Positions 8,452 through 17,805 are shown, counted from the stretch's first letter. The stretch is DNA of 64,000 nt from RBG-16-34-14 sp963798865 (GCA_963798865.1 CAWCVZ010000004.1:1116001-1180000), one strand, 5' to 3'. Notes: generated from the sequence alone by a model not told the origin. Program-made: numbers and translations.

Positions 8452-9408
8452 TTGTTCATAGCTGCGTCTGCTTTGGCTGCAATTGTACCAATGACAACCT
8501 ATCTTTTTATTATCTGGTGGGCAGACAGATATGATAGGGAACCTTTCAAGCTAGTATTAAAAAATTATTTGTGGGGAGCTTTTGGAGCAATTATTTTTGC
8601 AATTGTATGGAGCAGTATTGTATCGGCTTTTGTTTCTGTTTTTGTTAAGAATGAAAACTCGCTTGGAAACATTGAATCAATACTAATTGCCCCGTTTGTC
8701 GAAGAGATCACCAAAGGCTCATTTCTTTTTTTAACGATTAGAAATATTAAGTTTGACAATATTACTGATGGAATCGTTTACGGCGGAGCGATTGGACTTG
8801 GTTTCGGTATGACTGAAAATTTTCTTTATTTTATTACTTACGGCGATACGCTGGTTAACTGGATAACCATTGTGATTATAAGAACTTTATTCTCGGCCGT
8901 TATGCATTGCGTTGCTACTGCAACTTTTGGAGCTTTCCTGGCTTACGGAAAATTTAAAAAATTTCCCGCTAAAATATTTTACACCATAGCAGGATTATTT
9001 ATTGCAATGTTTATTCATCTTGCATGGAACCTTAGTGTAAGTTTTGAACAGACTACACTGCTCGGGTTTTTGTTTATGATATTTACAATAGTAATTTTTA
9101 TTACCGTATTTTCTATTTCAATTTCAGGAGAAAGAAAAATAATTTTTATTGAACTTATGGATGAAGCTCAAACAGGTTTGATACCTATGGAACACCTGCA
9201 TATATTAAATTCACCAAAAAGGAACAAGTTCGGCTGGGTTGATGAAAGTATACGGAAATTATATATTAACGCTGCAACCACATTAGCTTTTAGAAAAATG
9301 CAGTTAAGGAACTCAACCGGATACAGTCGTAACTATTATGAAAAGGATGTAAATTATTACAGAGATTTTATCAGGAACCTTCTAACAAATTCACAACTTC
9401 AAAAATGA
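8452..9408 (+). CDS. PrsW-family intramembrane metalloprotease
   Basis: Polytopic membrane protein with the PrsW/CAAX-protease-like active-site set: Glu84-Glu85 in PFVEEITKG, Glu122-Asn123 in GMTENFLYF, His152 in AVMHCVATA and His189 in MFIHLAWNL. PrsW in Bacillus performs site-1 cleavage of an anti-sigma factor; the target here is unknown. About seven or eight membrane helices fill residues 5-225, then comes a soluble tail of some 90 residues. The start is TTG at 8452 with AGGAG eight bases upstream and no better ATG. It is cotranscribed with the exporter genes and overlaps the next gene by four bases (ATGA). Confidence 0.88.
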   Translation: MFIAASALAAIVPMTTYLFIIWWADRYDREPFKLVLKNYLWGAFGAIIFAIVWSSIVSAFVSVFVKNENSLGNIESILIAPFVEEITKGSFLFLTIRNIKFDNITDGIVYGGAIGLGFGMTENFLYFITYGDTLVNWITIVIIRTLFSAVMHCVATATFGAFLAYGKFKKFPAKIFYTIAGLFIAMFIHLAWNLSVSFEQTTLLGFLFMIFTIVIFITVFSISISGERKIIFIELMDEAQTGLIPMEHLHILNSPKRNKFGWVDESIRKLYINAATTLAFRKMQLRNSTGYSRNYYEKDVNYYRDFIRNLLTNSQLQK

Positions 9409-10097
9409 TAAAGCCGCACTCTTGCATTTATTTTGTACCGTTATTCCCGGTTTTTAATAATAAGAAAACCAGGCTGTTTGATTCATTCACATTGGAAGAT
9501 TCTGCTAACCTTTATTCATCCCTCTATTTAAATCTTAAAGAGATTTCTAATAACCTTTTAAATTCAACTGCGGTGGTATTCTGTTTTGATGAGAAAGATA
9601 AAGATTTTATCCCCTTAGAATTCTCTGCATCGGAAAAAATATTTGCTGATTTAGATAACAAAGCTCTGCTGCTGAAATTTTTATCGGAAAAATATTTTGC
9701 GGCTTTCAATAATAATCTGATTATATTTGTAAACACAATCAGTATTTCACCACAGGATATATTAAAATATCTTGATTTACTTAACCGTGAAGATGAATCA
9801 TTTATAATAGGCAAGTCACAAAACAACAAAGTTTCCTACATCGGCTTTAATGTTTACAACAATGAATTATTTTACCAGATTGAAGCAACAGATCTGAAGT
9901 TTGAGAATTTTCTTCACCTTGTGTGCAGGTTTGATTATTTTGTAAATGTTCTGAACGGATCTTTAAATATTAATGATTTAAATGATTTTAAAATTCTCTA
10001 TAAAGAGTTATCTAAAAAAGAAAGTTTAAGCTACTGCAGCCAGAATATGCATGAAAAATTCACTCATCTTTTTATAGAATATAAGGAACTACTATAA
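9405..10097 (+). CDS. Unknown protein between prsW-like gene and nadD
   Basis: A 230-residue protein that I do not recognise with confidence. It has no signal peptide and no clear membrane helix. The middle (LIIFVNTISISPQDILKYL, then EDESFIIGKS and VSYIGFNV) faintly recalls the GT-A nucleotidyltransferase fold of the CofC/DUF2064 family, where a GTDxP motif is followed by a helix and a D(V/A)VLGP strand. The acidic metal-binding residues are absent, so it would be a degenerate member. Its start overlaps the previous stop (ATGA) and its stop overlaps the nadD start (TAATG), so it is made with its neighbours. Confidence 0.75.
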   Translation: MIKPHSCIYFVPLFPVFNNKKTRLFDSFTLEDSANLYSSLYLNLKEISNNLLNSTAVVFCFDEKDKDFIPLEFSASEKIFADLDNKALLLKFLSEKYFAAFNNNLIIFVNTISISPQDILKYLDLLNREDESFIIGKSQNNKVSYIGFNVYNNELFYQIEATDLKFENFLHLVCRFDYFVNVLNGSLNINDLNDFKILYKELSKKESLSYCSQNMHEKFTHLFIEYKELL

Positions 10098-10684
10098 TGT
10101 TAAAAGTTGGCGTTTATGGTGGGGCTTTTGATCCAGTACATAACGGGCATCTTATAACCGCACAAGCTGTAAAAGAAATGAGGGAGCTTGATAAAATAAT
10201 TTTTGTACCTACCTACATTTCACCCCATAAACAGGATGTTGAAATATCGGGAGTTGACCATAGGGTTAACATGTTGCAGATAGCAATAAATAAAATACCT
10301 TATTTCGAATTCTCCGATGTTGAGCTGAAAAGAAAAATGGTTTCATATACTGTTGATACTCTGAAAGAATTGAGCGAGAGATATAAATATATCGAGCTTA
10401 TTATCGGGTACGACAATATATTTAAATTTCATACCTGGAGACAGCCCGATGAAATAATTAAAATAGCCAAGCTGGTTGTTTTAAGAAGAAAGCTTAATAT
10501 ACCTCGCGGTCAGCAAAATAAGTTTTATCGTGCGGCAGCATTTGTAAAATCTCCCTTTATTCAAATCAGCGGCTCGGTTATCAGAAGACGGATGCACGAT
10601 AACCTGCCGATAAATTTTTTAGTGCCTGAAAAAGTGCAGGAATATATTATTAAGAATAAATTGTATAAAGGAGATATTCCTTGA
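10097..10684 (+). CDS. nadD: Nicotinate-nucleotide adenylyltransferase
   Basis: Adenylates nicotinate mononucleotide with ATP to form deamido-NAD in NAD synthesis. The nucleotidyltransferase signature GVYGGAFDPVHNGHL is at the N-terminus, followed by PTYISPHK. The second motif ISGSVIRRRM near residue 160 corresponds to the family ISSTxIR. At 195 residues it is the normal length. The ATG overlaps the stop of the unknown gene before it and the TGA overlaps the TTG start of the epimerase gene, so it is embedded in a tightly coupled operon. Confidence 0.95.
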   Translation: MLKVGVYGGAFDPVHNGHLITAQAVKEMRELDKIIFVPTYISPHKQDVEISGVDHRVNMLQIAINKIPYFEFSDVELKRKMVSYTVDTLKELSERYKYIELIIGYDNIFKFHTWRQPDEIIKIAKLVVLRRKLNIPRGQQNKFYRAAAFVKSPFIQISGSVIRRRMHDNLPINFLVPEKVQEYIIKNKLYKGDIP

Positions 10685-11604
10685 AAATTCTCGTAACAGG
10701 CGGAGCCGGTTTTATAGCTTCCCATATTTCTGATGCTTTTATTAAAGAAGGTCATTCGGTTACAATTGTTGATAACCTTTCGCAGGGATTTGAAAAAAAT
10801 TTAAACCCAAAAGCAAAATTTATAAAAGCGGATATCGGTGATAAAAGCTTAATTGAATTATTTGAAAAAGAAAAATTTGATGTTGTAAATCATCATGCTG
10901 CGCAAATGGATGTTAGAAAATCTGTTGCTGATCCTACCTATGATGCTAATACAAATATAATCGGCACTTTAAATCTTCTTCAGCACAGTATTAAAACCGG
11001 CGTAAAGAAATTTATGTTTGCGTCAACAGGCGGTGCTGTTTATGGTGAACAAAGTTACTTCCCTGCTGATGAAAATCATTCAACATTTCCCTGCTCTCCC
11101 TATGGTATTTCAAAACTTTCAGTTGAAAAATATCTTTACTTCTATAAATTCCAATATGGTTTTAATTATACAATTTTAAGGTATGCTAATATCTATGGGC
11201 CAAGACAAAATAATAAGGGTGAAGCGGGAGTTGTAGCAATCTTTACAACTAAGCTGCTTAAAAATGGACAGCCAATAATTAATGGAACTGGGAAACAAAC
11301 CAGGGATTATGTTTATGTAGGCGATGTTGTAAAAGCAAATATAATTACACTGAATGATGATGTGTGTGATATTTATAATGTTGGAACTGAAAAAGAGACC
11401 GATGTTAATGAGCTTTTCAATAAGTTAAATAAAATAACTAAAGCCAATAAAGAGGAAAAGCATGGTCCTCCGGCAGCAGGCGAGCAAATGAGAAGCGTTA
11501 TAACATCTCAAAAATTATTTAAGAAATTTAACTGGAAACCTTCAACAACACTCGATGAAGGATTGAAATCAACAGTTGAGTTTTTCAGGAATGAAATGAA
11601 CTGA
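10681..11604 (+). CDS. NAD-dependent sugar-nucleotide epimerase (GalE-like)
   Basis: Extended short-chain dehydrogenase acting on a nucleotide sugar, probably a UDP-glucose 4-epimerase type. The Rossmann motif GGAGFIASH is at residues 7-15, the catalytic threonine region is ASTGGAVYGE, and Tyr-Lys appears in PYGISKLSVEKY. RYANIYGPRQ and TRDYVYVGDV are family landmarks. The start is TTG at 10681, overlapping the nadD stop, with GGAGA about seven bases upstream. At 307 residues it is full length. The precise substrate is not evident, and 4,6-dehydratase or 2-epimerase activity is not excluded. Confidence 0.9.
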   Translation: MKILVTGGAGFIASHISDAFIKEGHSVTIVDNLSQGFEKNLNPKAKFIKADIGDKSLIELFEKEKFDVVNHHAAQMDVRKSVADPTYDANTNIIGTLNLLQHSIKTGVKKFMFASTGGAVYGEQSYFPADENHSTFPCSPYGISKLSVEKYLYFYKFQYGFNYTILRYANIYGPRQNNKGEAGVVAIFTTKLLKNGQPIINGTGKQTRDYVYVGDVVKANIITLNDDVCDIYNVGTEKETDVNELFNKLNKITKANKEEKHGPPAAGEQMRSVITSQKLFKKFNWKPSTTLDEGLKSTVEFFRNEMN

Positions 11605-11618
11605 GATAATTTTTTATT

Positions 11619-12572
11619 ATGATTGATAATGACCTGGTTAAGAAACTGCTTAATAATGAAAGACGAACTGTTGCGAGGTCAATATCAATAGTAGAATCAG
11701 GTAATTTAAATTCATCAGAACTTCTTAAAAAAATTTACTCTTCAATCGGAAAAGCATACCGCATTGGAATAACCGGGCCTCCCGGCGCAGGCAAAAGTAC
11801 AATTACAAATTTCCTTACAAAACTTTACCGCTCTCAAGATAAAAAAGTTGGAATTATTGCTGTTGATCCGACAAGCCCTTTTACAGGCGGAGCTTTACTC
11901 GGCGATAGAATAAGGATGTCCGAACTTGTTCACGACCAGGGAGTTTTTGTAAGGAGTATGGCTACACGCGGTAGCCTTGGCGGATTAAGTAAAAAGGCGA
12001 TTGATGCTGCTGATGTTCTTGATGCAGCAGGATATGATATAATAATTTTTGAAACGGTTGGAGTAGGTCAATCGGAACTTGATATTGTTGAAGCTGCCGA
12101 TACAACAACTGTTGTACTGGTTCCTGAATCCGGGGATACTGTTCAGGCAATGAAAGCCGGACTGATGGAGATTGCTGATTTTTTTGTTCTGAATAAAAGC
12201 GATAGACCTGCAGCTCAGCAAGCCGTTACAGCATTGAAAACAATTCTGAGTTTACGTGATCATGATTCAGATTCCTGGATGCCCGGTATAATAAAAGCAA
12301 TAGCCACTGAAAATATTGGAATAAATGAAATAGCGGATGAAGTTGAAAAGCATCGGCAATATTTAATAAAGTCAGGTAAATTTATTAAGCGAAGGGAAAG
12401 CCGGGCTAAAGTTAGAATTAAGGAAATCGTTGAAGAATATATTCGCCGCGAACTATGGGGTGACAAACGAGAAAATTCATTAAATTCATCTTTGGAAAAA
12501 GTAGTTCTGGGAAATTTATCACCTTATCATATTGCAGAAAAAATAATCGAAGATTTCAAAAAAAATCTTTAG
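11619..12572 (+). CDS. meaB: MeaB/ArgK-type G3E GTPase
   Basis: GTPase chaperone that loads and protects B12 in methylmalonyl-CoA mutase or related mutases. Walker A GPPGAGKS is at residues 53-60, the VDPTSPFTGGALLGDRIRM region is highly diagnostic, and ETVGVGQSE and the guanine motif NKSD are present. Its 317 residues match the family. No mutase gene lies in the window. The next genes are an acyl-CoA dehydrogenase and a carboxyltransferase beta subunit, which together suggest branched-chain amino acid, odd-chain or propionyl-CoA metabolism. Confidence 0.95.
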   Translation: MIDNDLVKKLLNNERRTVARSISIVESGNLNSSELLKKIYSSIGKAYRIGITGPPGAGKSTITNFLTKLYRSQDKKVGIIAVDPTSPFTGGALLGDRIRMSELVHDQGVFVRSMATRGSLGGLSKKAIDAADVLDAAGYDIIIFETVGVGQSELDIVEAADTTTVVLVPESGDTVQAMKAGLMEIADFFVLNKSDRPAAQQAVTALKTILSLRDHDSDSWMPGIIKAIATENIGINEIADEVEKHRQYLIKSGKFIKRRESRAKVRIKEIVEEYIRRELWGDKRENSLNSSLEKVVLGNLSPYHIAEKIIEDFKKNL

Positions 12573-12616
12573 ATTAAATTTCCTTTTAATCAAAAATTAA
12601 AATCGAAAGGGTTCTT

Positions 12617-13784
12617 ATGGATGTAATGGAAAACCCATTTAATATTGAACTTTCTGAAAATCAAACCATTATAAGAAACACAATCAGAGAATTTGCCGAG
12701 AAGACAATAAAACCCATCGTAATGCAATACGATGAATCCCAGGAATTCCCGATGGAAATTATTCAGGAACTTGGCGAGCTCGGATTCTTAGGAATATTAG
12801 TTCCGGAAGAATATGGAGGTGCCGGTTTAGGTTACACAGAGTTTGCTTTAGTTATTGAAGAACTCGCTAGAATTGACCCCTCAATTTCATTATCAGTAGC
12901 CGCACATAACGGATTAGGAACAAATCATATTTTAAGATTTGGAAATGATGAGCAAAAAAAGAAATATCTTCCTGATCTTGCTTCGGGAAAAAAAATTGCA
13001 GCCTGGGGATTAACAGAATCTGTTTCAGGAAGCGATGCAGCAGGATTGAGATCATTCGCAGAAAAGAAAGATGGTTACTACCTGCTTAATGGTTCTAAAA
13101 CTTTTACAACCCACGGAACAGTTGGCAGCACTTATGTTATAATGGCGATAACAGATAAATCAAAAGGTAAGAAAGGAATTTCTGCTTTCATTCTTGAAAA
13201 AGGAATGCAAGGTTTAATTATTGGGAAGAAGGAAAATAAGCTCGGTATGCGTGCTAGCGATACTACACAATTAACTTTTGAAAATTGCAAAGTTCCCTTA
13301 GAAAATTTAATTGGTGAAGAGGGCGAAGGATTTGAAACAAGCTATGAAGATACTTGAAGGAGGAAGAATTTCCATTGCTGCTTTAAGTGTTGGACTTGCA
13401 CAAGGTTGTCTGGACTTATCATTAAAATATTCAAATGAAAGAAAACAATTTGGAAAACATTTGCATGAATTCCAGGGAATTCAATTTAAACTTGCTGAGA
13501 TGGCAACTAATATTGAAGCAGCAAAACTTTTGACTTTCCGTGCTGCAATCAGAAAAGATAAAGGTGAATCCATAATTAAAGAAGCTGCAATGGCTAAACT
13601 TTTTGCAAGTGAAATTGCTGAGAAAGCATCGAGTGAAGCAGTACAGATTTATGGCGGTTATGGTTTTATTAAAGATTATCCCGTGGAAAAATTTTATCGT
13701 GATGTAAAGCTGTGTACAATAGGCGAAGGAACATCTGAGATTCAAAGAATTGTTATTGCAAGAAATTTATTGAACGAGGAATAA
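12617..13784 (+). pseudogene. Acyl-CoA dehydrogenase, split by a +1 frameshift near 13334
   Basis: Flavoprotein dehydrogenase of acyl-CoA thioesters, short/branched-chain type. The first frame (12617-13357) covers the N-terminal and beta domains with AAWGLTESVSGSDAAG and KLGMRASDT, and loses the family sequence right after GEEGEGF. The second frame resumes exactly with KQAMKILEGGRISIAALSVG and continues to IGEGTSEIQRIVIARNLL, which includes the catalytic Glu. Removing one base in TTTGAAAC at 13331-13338 gives a 388-residue protein of normal length. The gene therefore either carries a real frameshift or the sequence has an indel error. It lies 10 bases before the carboxyltransferase gene. Confidence 0.9.
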
Positions 13785-13794
13785 CAAAAAACTT

Positions 13795-15450
13795 ATGAAA
13801 AAAATAGGTTCGGCTATAAATCAAAGTCCTTCTTTTAACAAAAGAGAAGATTCTTATAAAGAACTTTTAAGAAAGCTTAATGCCGAAAGAGATAAAATTA
13901 AACTTGGCGGTGGGAAAAAAGCAATTGAAAAACATAAAGCTAAAGGAAAGCTGACTGCCCGAGAAAGAATAAATATCCTTGTTGATGATCCTAAAAAATT
14001 TTATGAGCTTAGCACTTTTGCAGCTTATGGAATGTATGAAGATCAGGGCGGCGCACCAAGCTCAGGAACCATTTATGGAATAGGAAAAATAAACAATCAC
14101 AATTTCGTAATAGTTGCCAATGATGCAACTGTAAAAGCCGGTGCCTGGTTTCCTATCACTGCAAAGAAAAATTTAAGAGCTCAGGAAATTGCAATGGAAA
14201 ACCGCCTGCCGATAATTTATTTGGTTGATAGTGCCGGTGTTTTCCTTCCAATGCAGGATGAAATATTCCCTGATAAAGAACACTTCGGGAGAATCTTTAG
14301 AAACAATGCGATCATGTCATCAATGGGAATTCCCCAGATTGCCGCAATAATGGGTCCTTGTGTTGCTGGCGGAGCTTATCTTCCGATAATGAGTGATGAA
14401 GCTTTAATTGTTGAAGGTGAAGGTTCTGTTTTTCTTGCGGGAGCTCATCTGGTAAAAGCTGCAATTGGAGAAGTGATAGATAATGAATCTCTTGGTGGGG
14501 CAAATGTTCAATCAAATGTTTCAGGCGTTACAGATTATATTATGAAAAATGATGAGGAATGCCTCGCTCAAATAAGAAGCTTAACAGAAAAATTTGGTGA
14601 GCATCCCAAAGCTGGATTTAATCGTACAGAAAGTAAACCGCCATTATTTTCTCCAAAGGAAATTTATGGATTGTTCCCTGAAGATTCCTCCAAACCTTAT
14701 GATACTTATGAATTGATTGCAAGGATTGTTGATGATTCTGAAATTGATGAGTATAAAGCTGGTTATGGTAAAACTTTAATTACGGCTTATGCAAGAATTG
14801 ATGGCTGGGCTGTTGGGTTAATTGCAAATCAAAGGAATATTGTAAAGACTGAATCAGGTGAAATGCAGGTTGGCGGTGTTATTTATTCCGATAGCGCAGA
14901 CAAAGCTGCAAGATTTATAATGAACTGCAATCAGAAAAAAATACCTTTACTCTTTTTACAGGACGTAACCGGTTTTATGGTTGGAAGTCGAGCAGAACAT
15001 GGCGGAATTATAAAAGACGGTGCAAAAATGGTAAATGCTGTTGCAAATTCAGTCGTTCCAAAAATTACAATTATTGTAGGCAATAGTTATGGTGCCGGTA
15101 ATTATGCAATGTGCGGAAAAGCTTATGACCCGAGGTTTATTTTCGCTTACCCATCTGCAAAAATTTCAGTAATGGGATCTTCACAGGCAGCGAGCGTTTT
15201 GCTCGATATCAAAATTAAGCAGGCAGAAAAAAGCGGCGAACATCCTACTGAAAAGGAAGAGAAAAAACTACTTGAAGAGATTGCAAAAGCTTATGATGAA
15301 AAAAATCATCCCCTTTATGCAGCAGCAAGATTATGGGTTGATGAAATTATTGACCCGGCTTTGACAAGAGAATTCGTTTCAATGACAATTGAAATAGCAA
15401 ACAATAACCCTGAAATGCCGAGGTTTAATCCCGGGGTAATGCAAACTTAA
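13795..15450 (+). CDS. Acyl-CoA carboxylase carboxyltransferase (beta) subunit, MccB-like
   Basis: Carboxyltransferase subunit of a biotin-dependent acyl-CoA carboxylase, 551 residues. N-terminal and C-terminal carboxyltransferase halves are present, with GPCVAGGAYLPIMSDEALIV and GGANVQSNVSGVTDY in the first, and FLQDVTGFMVGSRAEHGGIIK and GNSYGAGNYAMCGKAYDPRF in the second. These phrases fit the methylcrotonyl-CoA carboxylase subgroup better than propionyl-CoA carboxylase, though specificity cannot be read with certainty. The biotin carboxylase/carrier subunit is not in this window. With the upstream acyl-CoA dehydrogenase it suggests leucine catabolism (isovaleryl-CoA to methylglutaconyl-CoA). 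Confidence 0.9.
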   Translation: MKKIGSAINQSPSFNKREDSYKELLRKLNAERDKIKLGGGKKAIEKHKAKGKLTARERINILVDDPKKFYELSTFAAYGMYEDQGGAPSSGTIYGIGKINNHNFVIVANDATVKAGAWFPITAKKNLRAQEIAMENRLPIIYLVDSAGVFLPMQDEIFPDKEHFGRIFRNNAIMSSMGIPQIAAIMGPCVAGGAYLPIMSDEALIVEGEGSVFLAGAHLVKAAIGEVIDNESLGGANVQSNVSGVTDYIMKNDEECLAQIRSLTEKFGEHPKAGFNRTESKPPLFSPKEIYGLFPEDSSKPYDTYELIARIVDDSEIDEYKAGYGKTLITAYARIDGWAVGLIANQRNIVKTESGEMQVGGVIYSDSADKAARFIMNCNQKKIPLLFLQDVTGFMVGSRAEHGGIIKDGAKMVNAVANSVVPKITIIVGNSYGAGNYAMCGKAYDPRFIFAYPSAKISVMGSSQAASVLLDIKIKQAEKSGEHPTEKEEKKLLEEIAKAYDEKNHPLYAAARLWVDEIIDPALTREFVSMTIEIANNNPEMPRFNPGVMQT

Positions 15451-15545
15451 GGACTCAATTATTAATTTATCCTTTCCATTAGTATTCCTTTCAATTATTT
15501 TAACTATTATTTTAATTATATGTTCATGAAGGATAAAAAATTAAA

Positions 15546-15812
15546 TTGTATCGTAAAATTGTTATTGATGAACTCGACCCTGATAAATTGATTTTATTTG
15601 GATCCAGAGGAAAAGGAAATGCTCAATTCAATTCTGATTATGACATAACAATTGATTCTGGAAAAATAAATTTAAATGAGAAAAGAAATCCTAAAGAAAA
15701 GATTGAGGGAATAATAGGTCTTCATAAATGTGATCTTGTGTTTCTGAAAGAAGTCGACAAAGGTTTTAAGGATTTAATTCAAAAGACCGGCAAAATCATT
15801 TATGAGCAATGA
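15546..15812 (+). CDS. Minimal nucleotidyltransferase (MNT-type)
   Basis: An 88-residue protein with the pol-beta-type motif LFGSRGKGNAQFNSDYDI, which is G-S-R plus the DxD metal pair, so it should bind NTP and metal. The C-terminal HKCDLVFLKEVDKGF is also typical of MNT proteins. The usual HEPN partner of MNT/HEPN modules is not adjacent. The start appears to be TTG at 15546, because an in-frame stop lies at 15534. The N-terminus is short for the family and an ATG in another frame at 15526 precedes an A6 run, so a small indel there is possible. It overlaps the next gene by four bases. Confidence 0.75.
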   Translation: MYRKIVIDELDPDKLILFGSRGKGNAQFNSDYDITIDSGKINLNEKRNPKEKIEGIIGLHKCDLVFLKEVDKGFKDLIQKTGKIIYEQ

Positions 15813-16453
15813 GGCTTTTAATTATTTTAATTTTTTCTTCATTCTTTTCTAACTCCCTTCCGCAGCAAAGCAATCTTTCAAAATCTGTTAATAATATTTC
15901 GTCTTACATTGCTTCTGAAAAATTCAATCAATTAAAAAAAGAGATTGGCGATTTATCTTCTGTCGATTCCATATATAGCTTTGCAATAAAACTTAACAAT
16001 AATGATTACTCAGAAGCATTACTCTCTTTATGTTTGGCAACTCTTCCTTACAGGGAAGTACCGATTGTAATCCCAGTAATAAAATCAATATGGAATTATC
16101 CACTGGTTTCCGCAAGCGATTCAATTTACAATCTTAAAAACAAAAATCTGCCAGTAAGATTTTTTTATGACACTCCTGTTGATGAATACGGCGACAAAGA
16201 TAAGCTTGCACATTTTTTCGGTTTTGCATTTCTTGAATATTCAACTCTCTTCTTTGATTTAGGAAATCTAATTGGCTATTTTACAGAGGCTTTTGAGGAG
16301 GATTTTAAAGTTCAATCTTCAATTGATTACCGGGATCTTGAGGCAAATTTTCTTGGAAAATGTTTCAGTAAAATTTTAAAAAAAGATAAAACAATTCTCC
16401 CTTCTCAAATTTTAGTAATGCGAACATTATATTATTTCGGAAACCCGCTATGA
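15809..16453 (+). CDS. Secreted protein with YfiM/DUF2279-like region
   Basis: A 214-residue protein with an N-terminal signal (MRLLIILIFSSFFSNSLPQQ). Residues 130-190 read DKLAHFFGFAFLEYSTLFF, then FTEAFEEDFK and DLEANFLGKCF. This D-K-x-x-H-F-x-G-F plus later glutamate and D-x-x-A-N pattern recalls YfiM/DUF2279 and VanZ-like proteins, which are periplasmic or membrane-associated and poorly characterised. The ATG overlaps the MNT gene stop, and its own stop overlaps the response regulator start at 16450. Function is unknown; the family link is tentative. Confidence 0.72.
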   Translation: MRLLIILIFSSFFSNSLPQQSNLSKSVNNISSYIASEKFNQLKKEIGDLSSVDSIYSFAIKLNNNDYSEALLSLCLATLPYREVPIVIPVIKSIWNYPLVSASDSIYNLKNKNLPVRFFYDTPVDEYGDKDKLAHFFGFAFLEYSTLFFDLGNLIGYFTEAFEEDFKVQSSIDYRDLEANFLGKCFSKILKKDKTILPSQILVMRTLYYFGNPL

Positions 16454-17805
16454 AATCAATATTAATAATAGATGATGAAAAAGAGATTTGCGAAAGCATA
16501 AAATTTATTCTTGAGTATGAAGAATATGAAGTTGATTCAACTACTTCCGCTACTGAAGGTATTAGTAAAATTTCTTCAGGAAAATTTTCAGCACTTCTTT
16601 TAGATATTCAGATGCCTGAGATGAGCGGGTTTGAAGTTCTTAAAAAGGCTAAAGAAATTAATCCGAATCTTTCAGTAATTATAATTTCCGCTCACGGAAG
16701 TGTTGAGAATGCTATAAAGGCAACCAAGCTTGGAGCTTTTGATTTTCTTGAAAAACCTATAGACCGGGACAAGCTTCTTATCAGCGTAAGGAATGCTGTT
16801 GAGCATGCGAATCTTAAAACAGAAAATAAAGAAATTAAAAAAACTTTAATAGGTGATGAAAAAATTCTTGGAAACAGTAAAGCTATTACAGGGATACTTG
16901 AAATAATAAATAGAGTTGCGCCTCTCGAAACCAGAGTGCTAATAACTGGTGAAAATGGAACAGGAAAAGAACTTGTTGCGAGAGCAATCCATTCCAACAG
17001 TGAACGAAAAGATAAACCTTTCATTGAAGTTAACTGCGCTGCCATCCCGAATGAATTAATCGAATCTGAATTATTCGGACATGAGAAAGGATCTTTCACC
17101 GGTGCGTTCCAGCAAAGAATAGGAAGGTTTGAGCTTGCTAATAAAGGAACTTTATTTCTCGATGAGATTGGAGATATGAGCCTGCAGGCTCAGGCAAAAG
17201 TTTTACATGCATTGGAAAGCGGAAGAATTGAAAGAGTGGGCGGCGCTAAAAAAATTGAAGTGGATGTTAGGGTTTTATCTGCAACAAATAAAAATTTAAA
17301 AGAAGAAATTGAGAAAGGAAGTTTCAGAGAAGATCTTTATCATAGACTTAATGTAATTCCGATTCATATTCCCCCGCTTCGTGAAAGAGCTGATGATATC
17401 CCGCTTCTTATTGAACATTTTGCAAATGATATTGCCCTAAAGCATAAAAAACCGGTGGTTAAGTTTAGCGAAGATGCGATTTCATTAATGCAAAGCTTGC
17501 CATGGACAGGAAATATTCGCGAGTTGAGAAATGTAATTGAAAGAATTATGATACTGATTGATAAGAGAGAGATTAAAAGAAGTGATATTGAATTTCTTTC
17601 ATCATCAGGTCAATCAAAGATTGATGATATTATTGAAGGAAGCAATTCTTTCCAGGAATTTAAAGAAAAAGCGGAGCGGGCATTTATTCTTAAACAGCTG
17701 AATGAAAACGGTTGGAATATATCCAAAACGGCTGAATCTCTTGATATCCAGCGAAGTCATCTTTATAATAAGATGAAAAAATATGAAATTGAAAAGAAGG
17801 ATTAA
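16450..17805 (+). CDS. Sigma-54-dependent response regulator, NtrC family
   Basis: DNA-binding activator of sigma-54 promoters, controlled by phosphorylation. The receiver domain covers residues 1-120, with acidic Asp8/Asp9, phospho-acceptor Asp52 in LLDIQMPEMSG and Lys102. The AAA+ domain has Walker A GENGTGKE at 167-174 and the sigma-54 contact loop GSFTGA at 214-219. A Fis-type helix-turn-helix closes the protein (NISKTAESLDIQRSHLYNKM). The 451-residue length is typical. No cognate histidine kinase is adjacent; the nearest kinases are 35 kb away. It overlaps the previous gene by four bases. Confidence 0.95.
   Translation: MKSILIIDDEKEICESIKFILEYEEYEVDSTTSATEGISKISSGKFSALLLDIQMPEMSGFEVLKKAKEINPNLSVIIISAHGSVENAIKATKLGAFDFLEKPIDRDKLLISVRNAVEHANLKTENKEIKKTLIGDEKILGNSKAITGILEIINRVAPLETRVLITGENGTGKELVARAIHSNSERKDKPFIEVNCAAIPNELIESELFGHEKGSFTGAFQQRIGRFELANKGTLFLDEIGDMSLQAQAKVLHALESGRIERVGGAKKIEVDVRVLSATNKNLKEEIEKGSFREDLYHRLNVIPIHIPPLRERADDIPLLIEHFANDIALKHKKPVVKFSEDAISLMQSLPWTGNIRELRNVIERIMILIDKREIKRSDIEFLSSSGQSKIDDIIEGSNSFQEFKEKAERAFILKQLNENGWNISKTAESLDIQRSHLYNKMKKYEIEKKD

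Noticed and set aside
12573..12600. Terminator after meaB (GATTAAA...TTTAATC hairpin)
   Set aside because: The stem is entirely A/T except for one pair at the base, has no T tract after it, and the next gene starts 45 bases on in the same direction.
15546..15812. MNT/HEPN toxin-antitoxin module
   Set aside because: The nucleotidyltransferase is present, but no HEPN-type partner lies on either side; the neighbours are a carboxyltransferase and a secreted protein.
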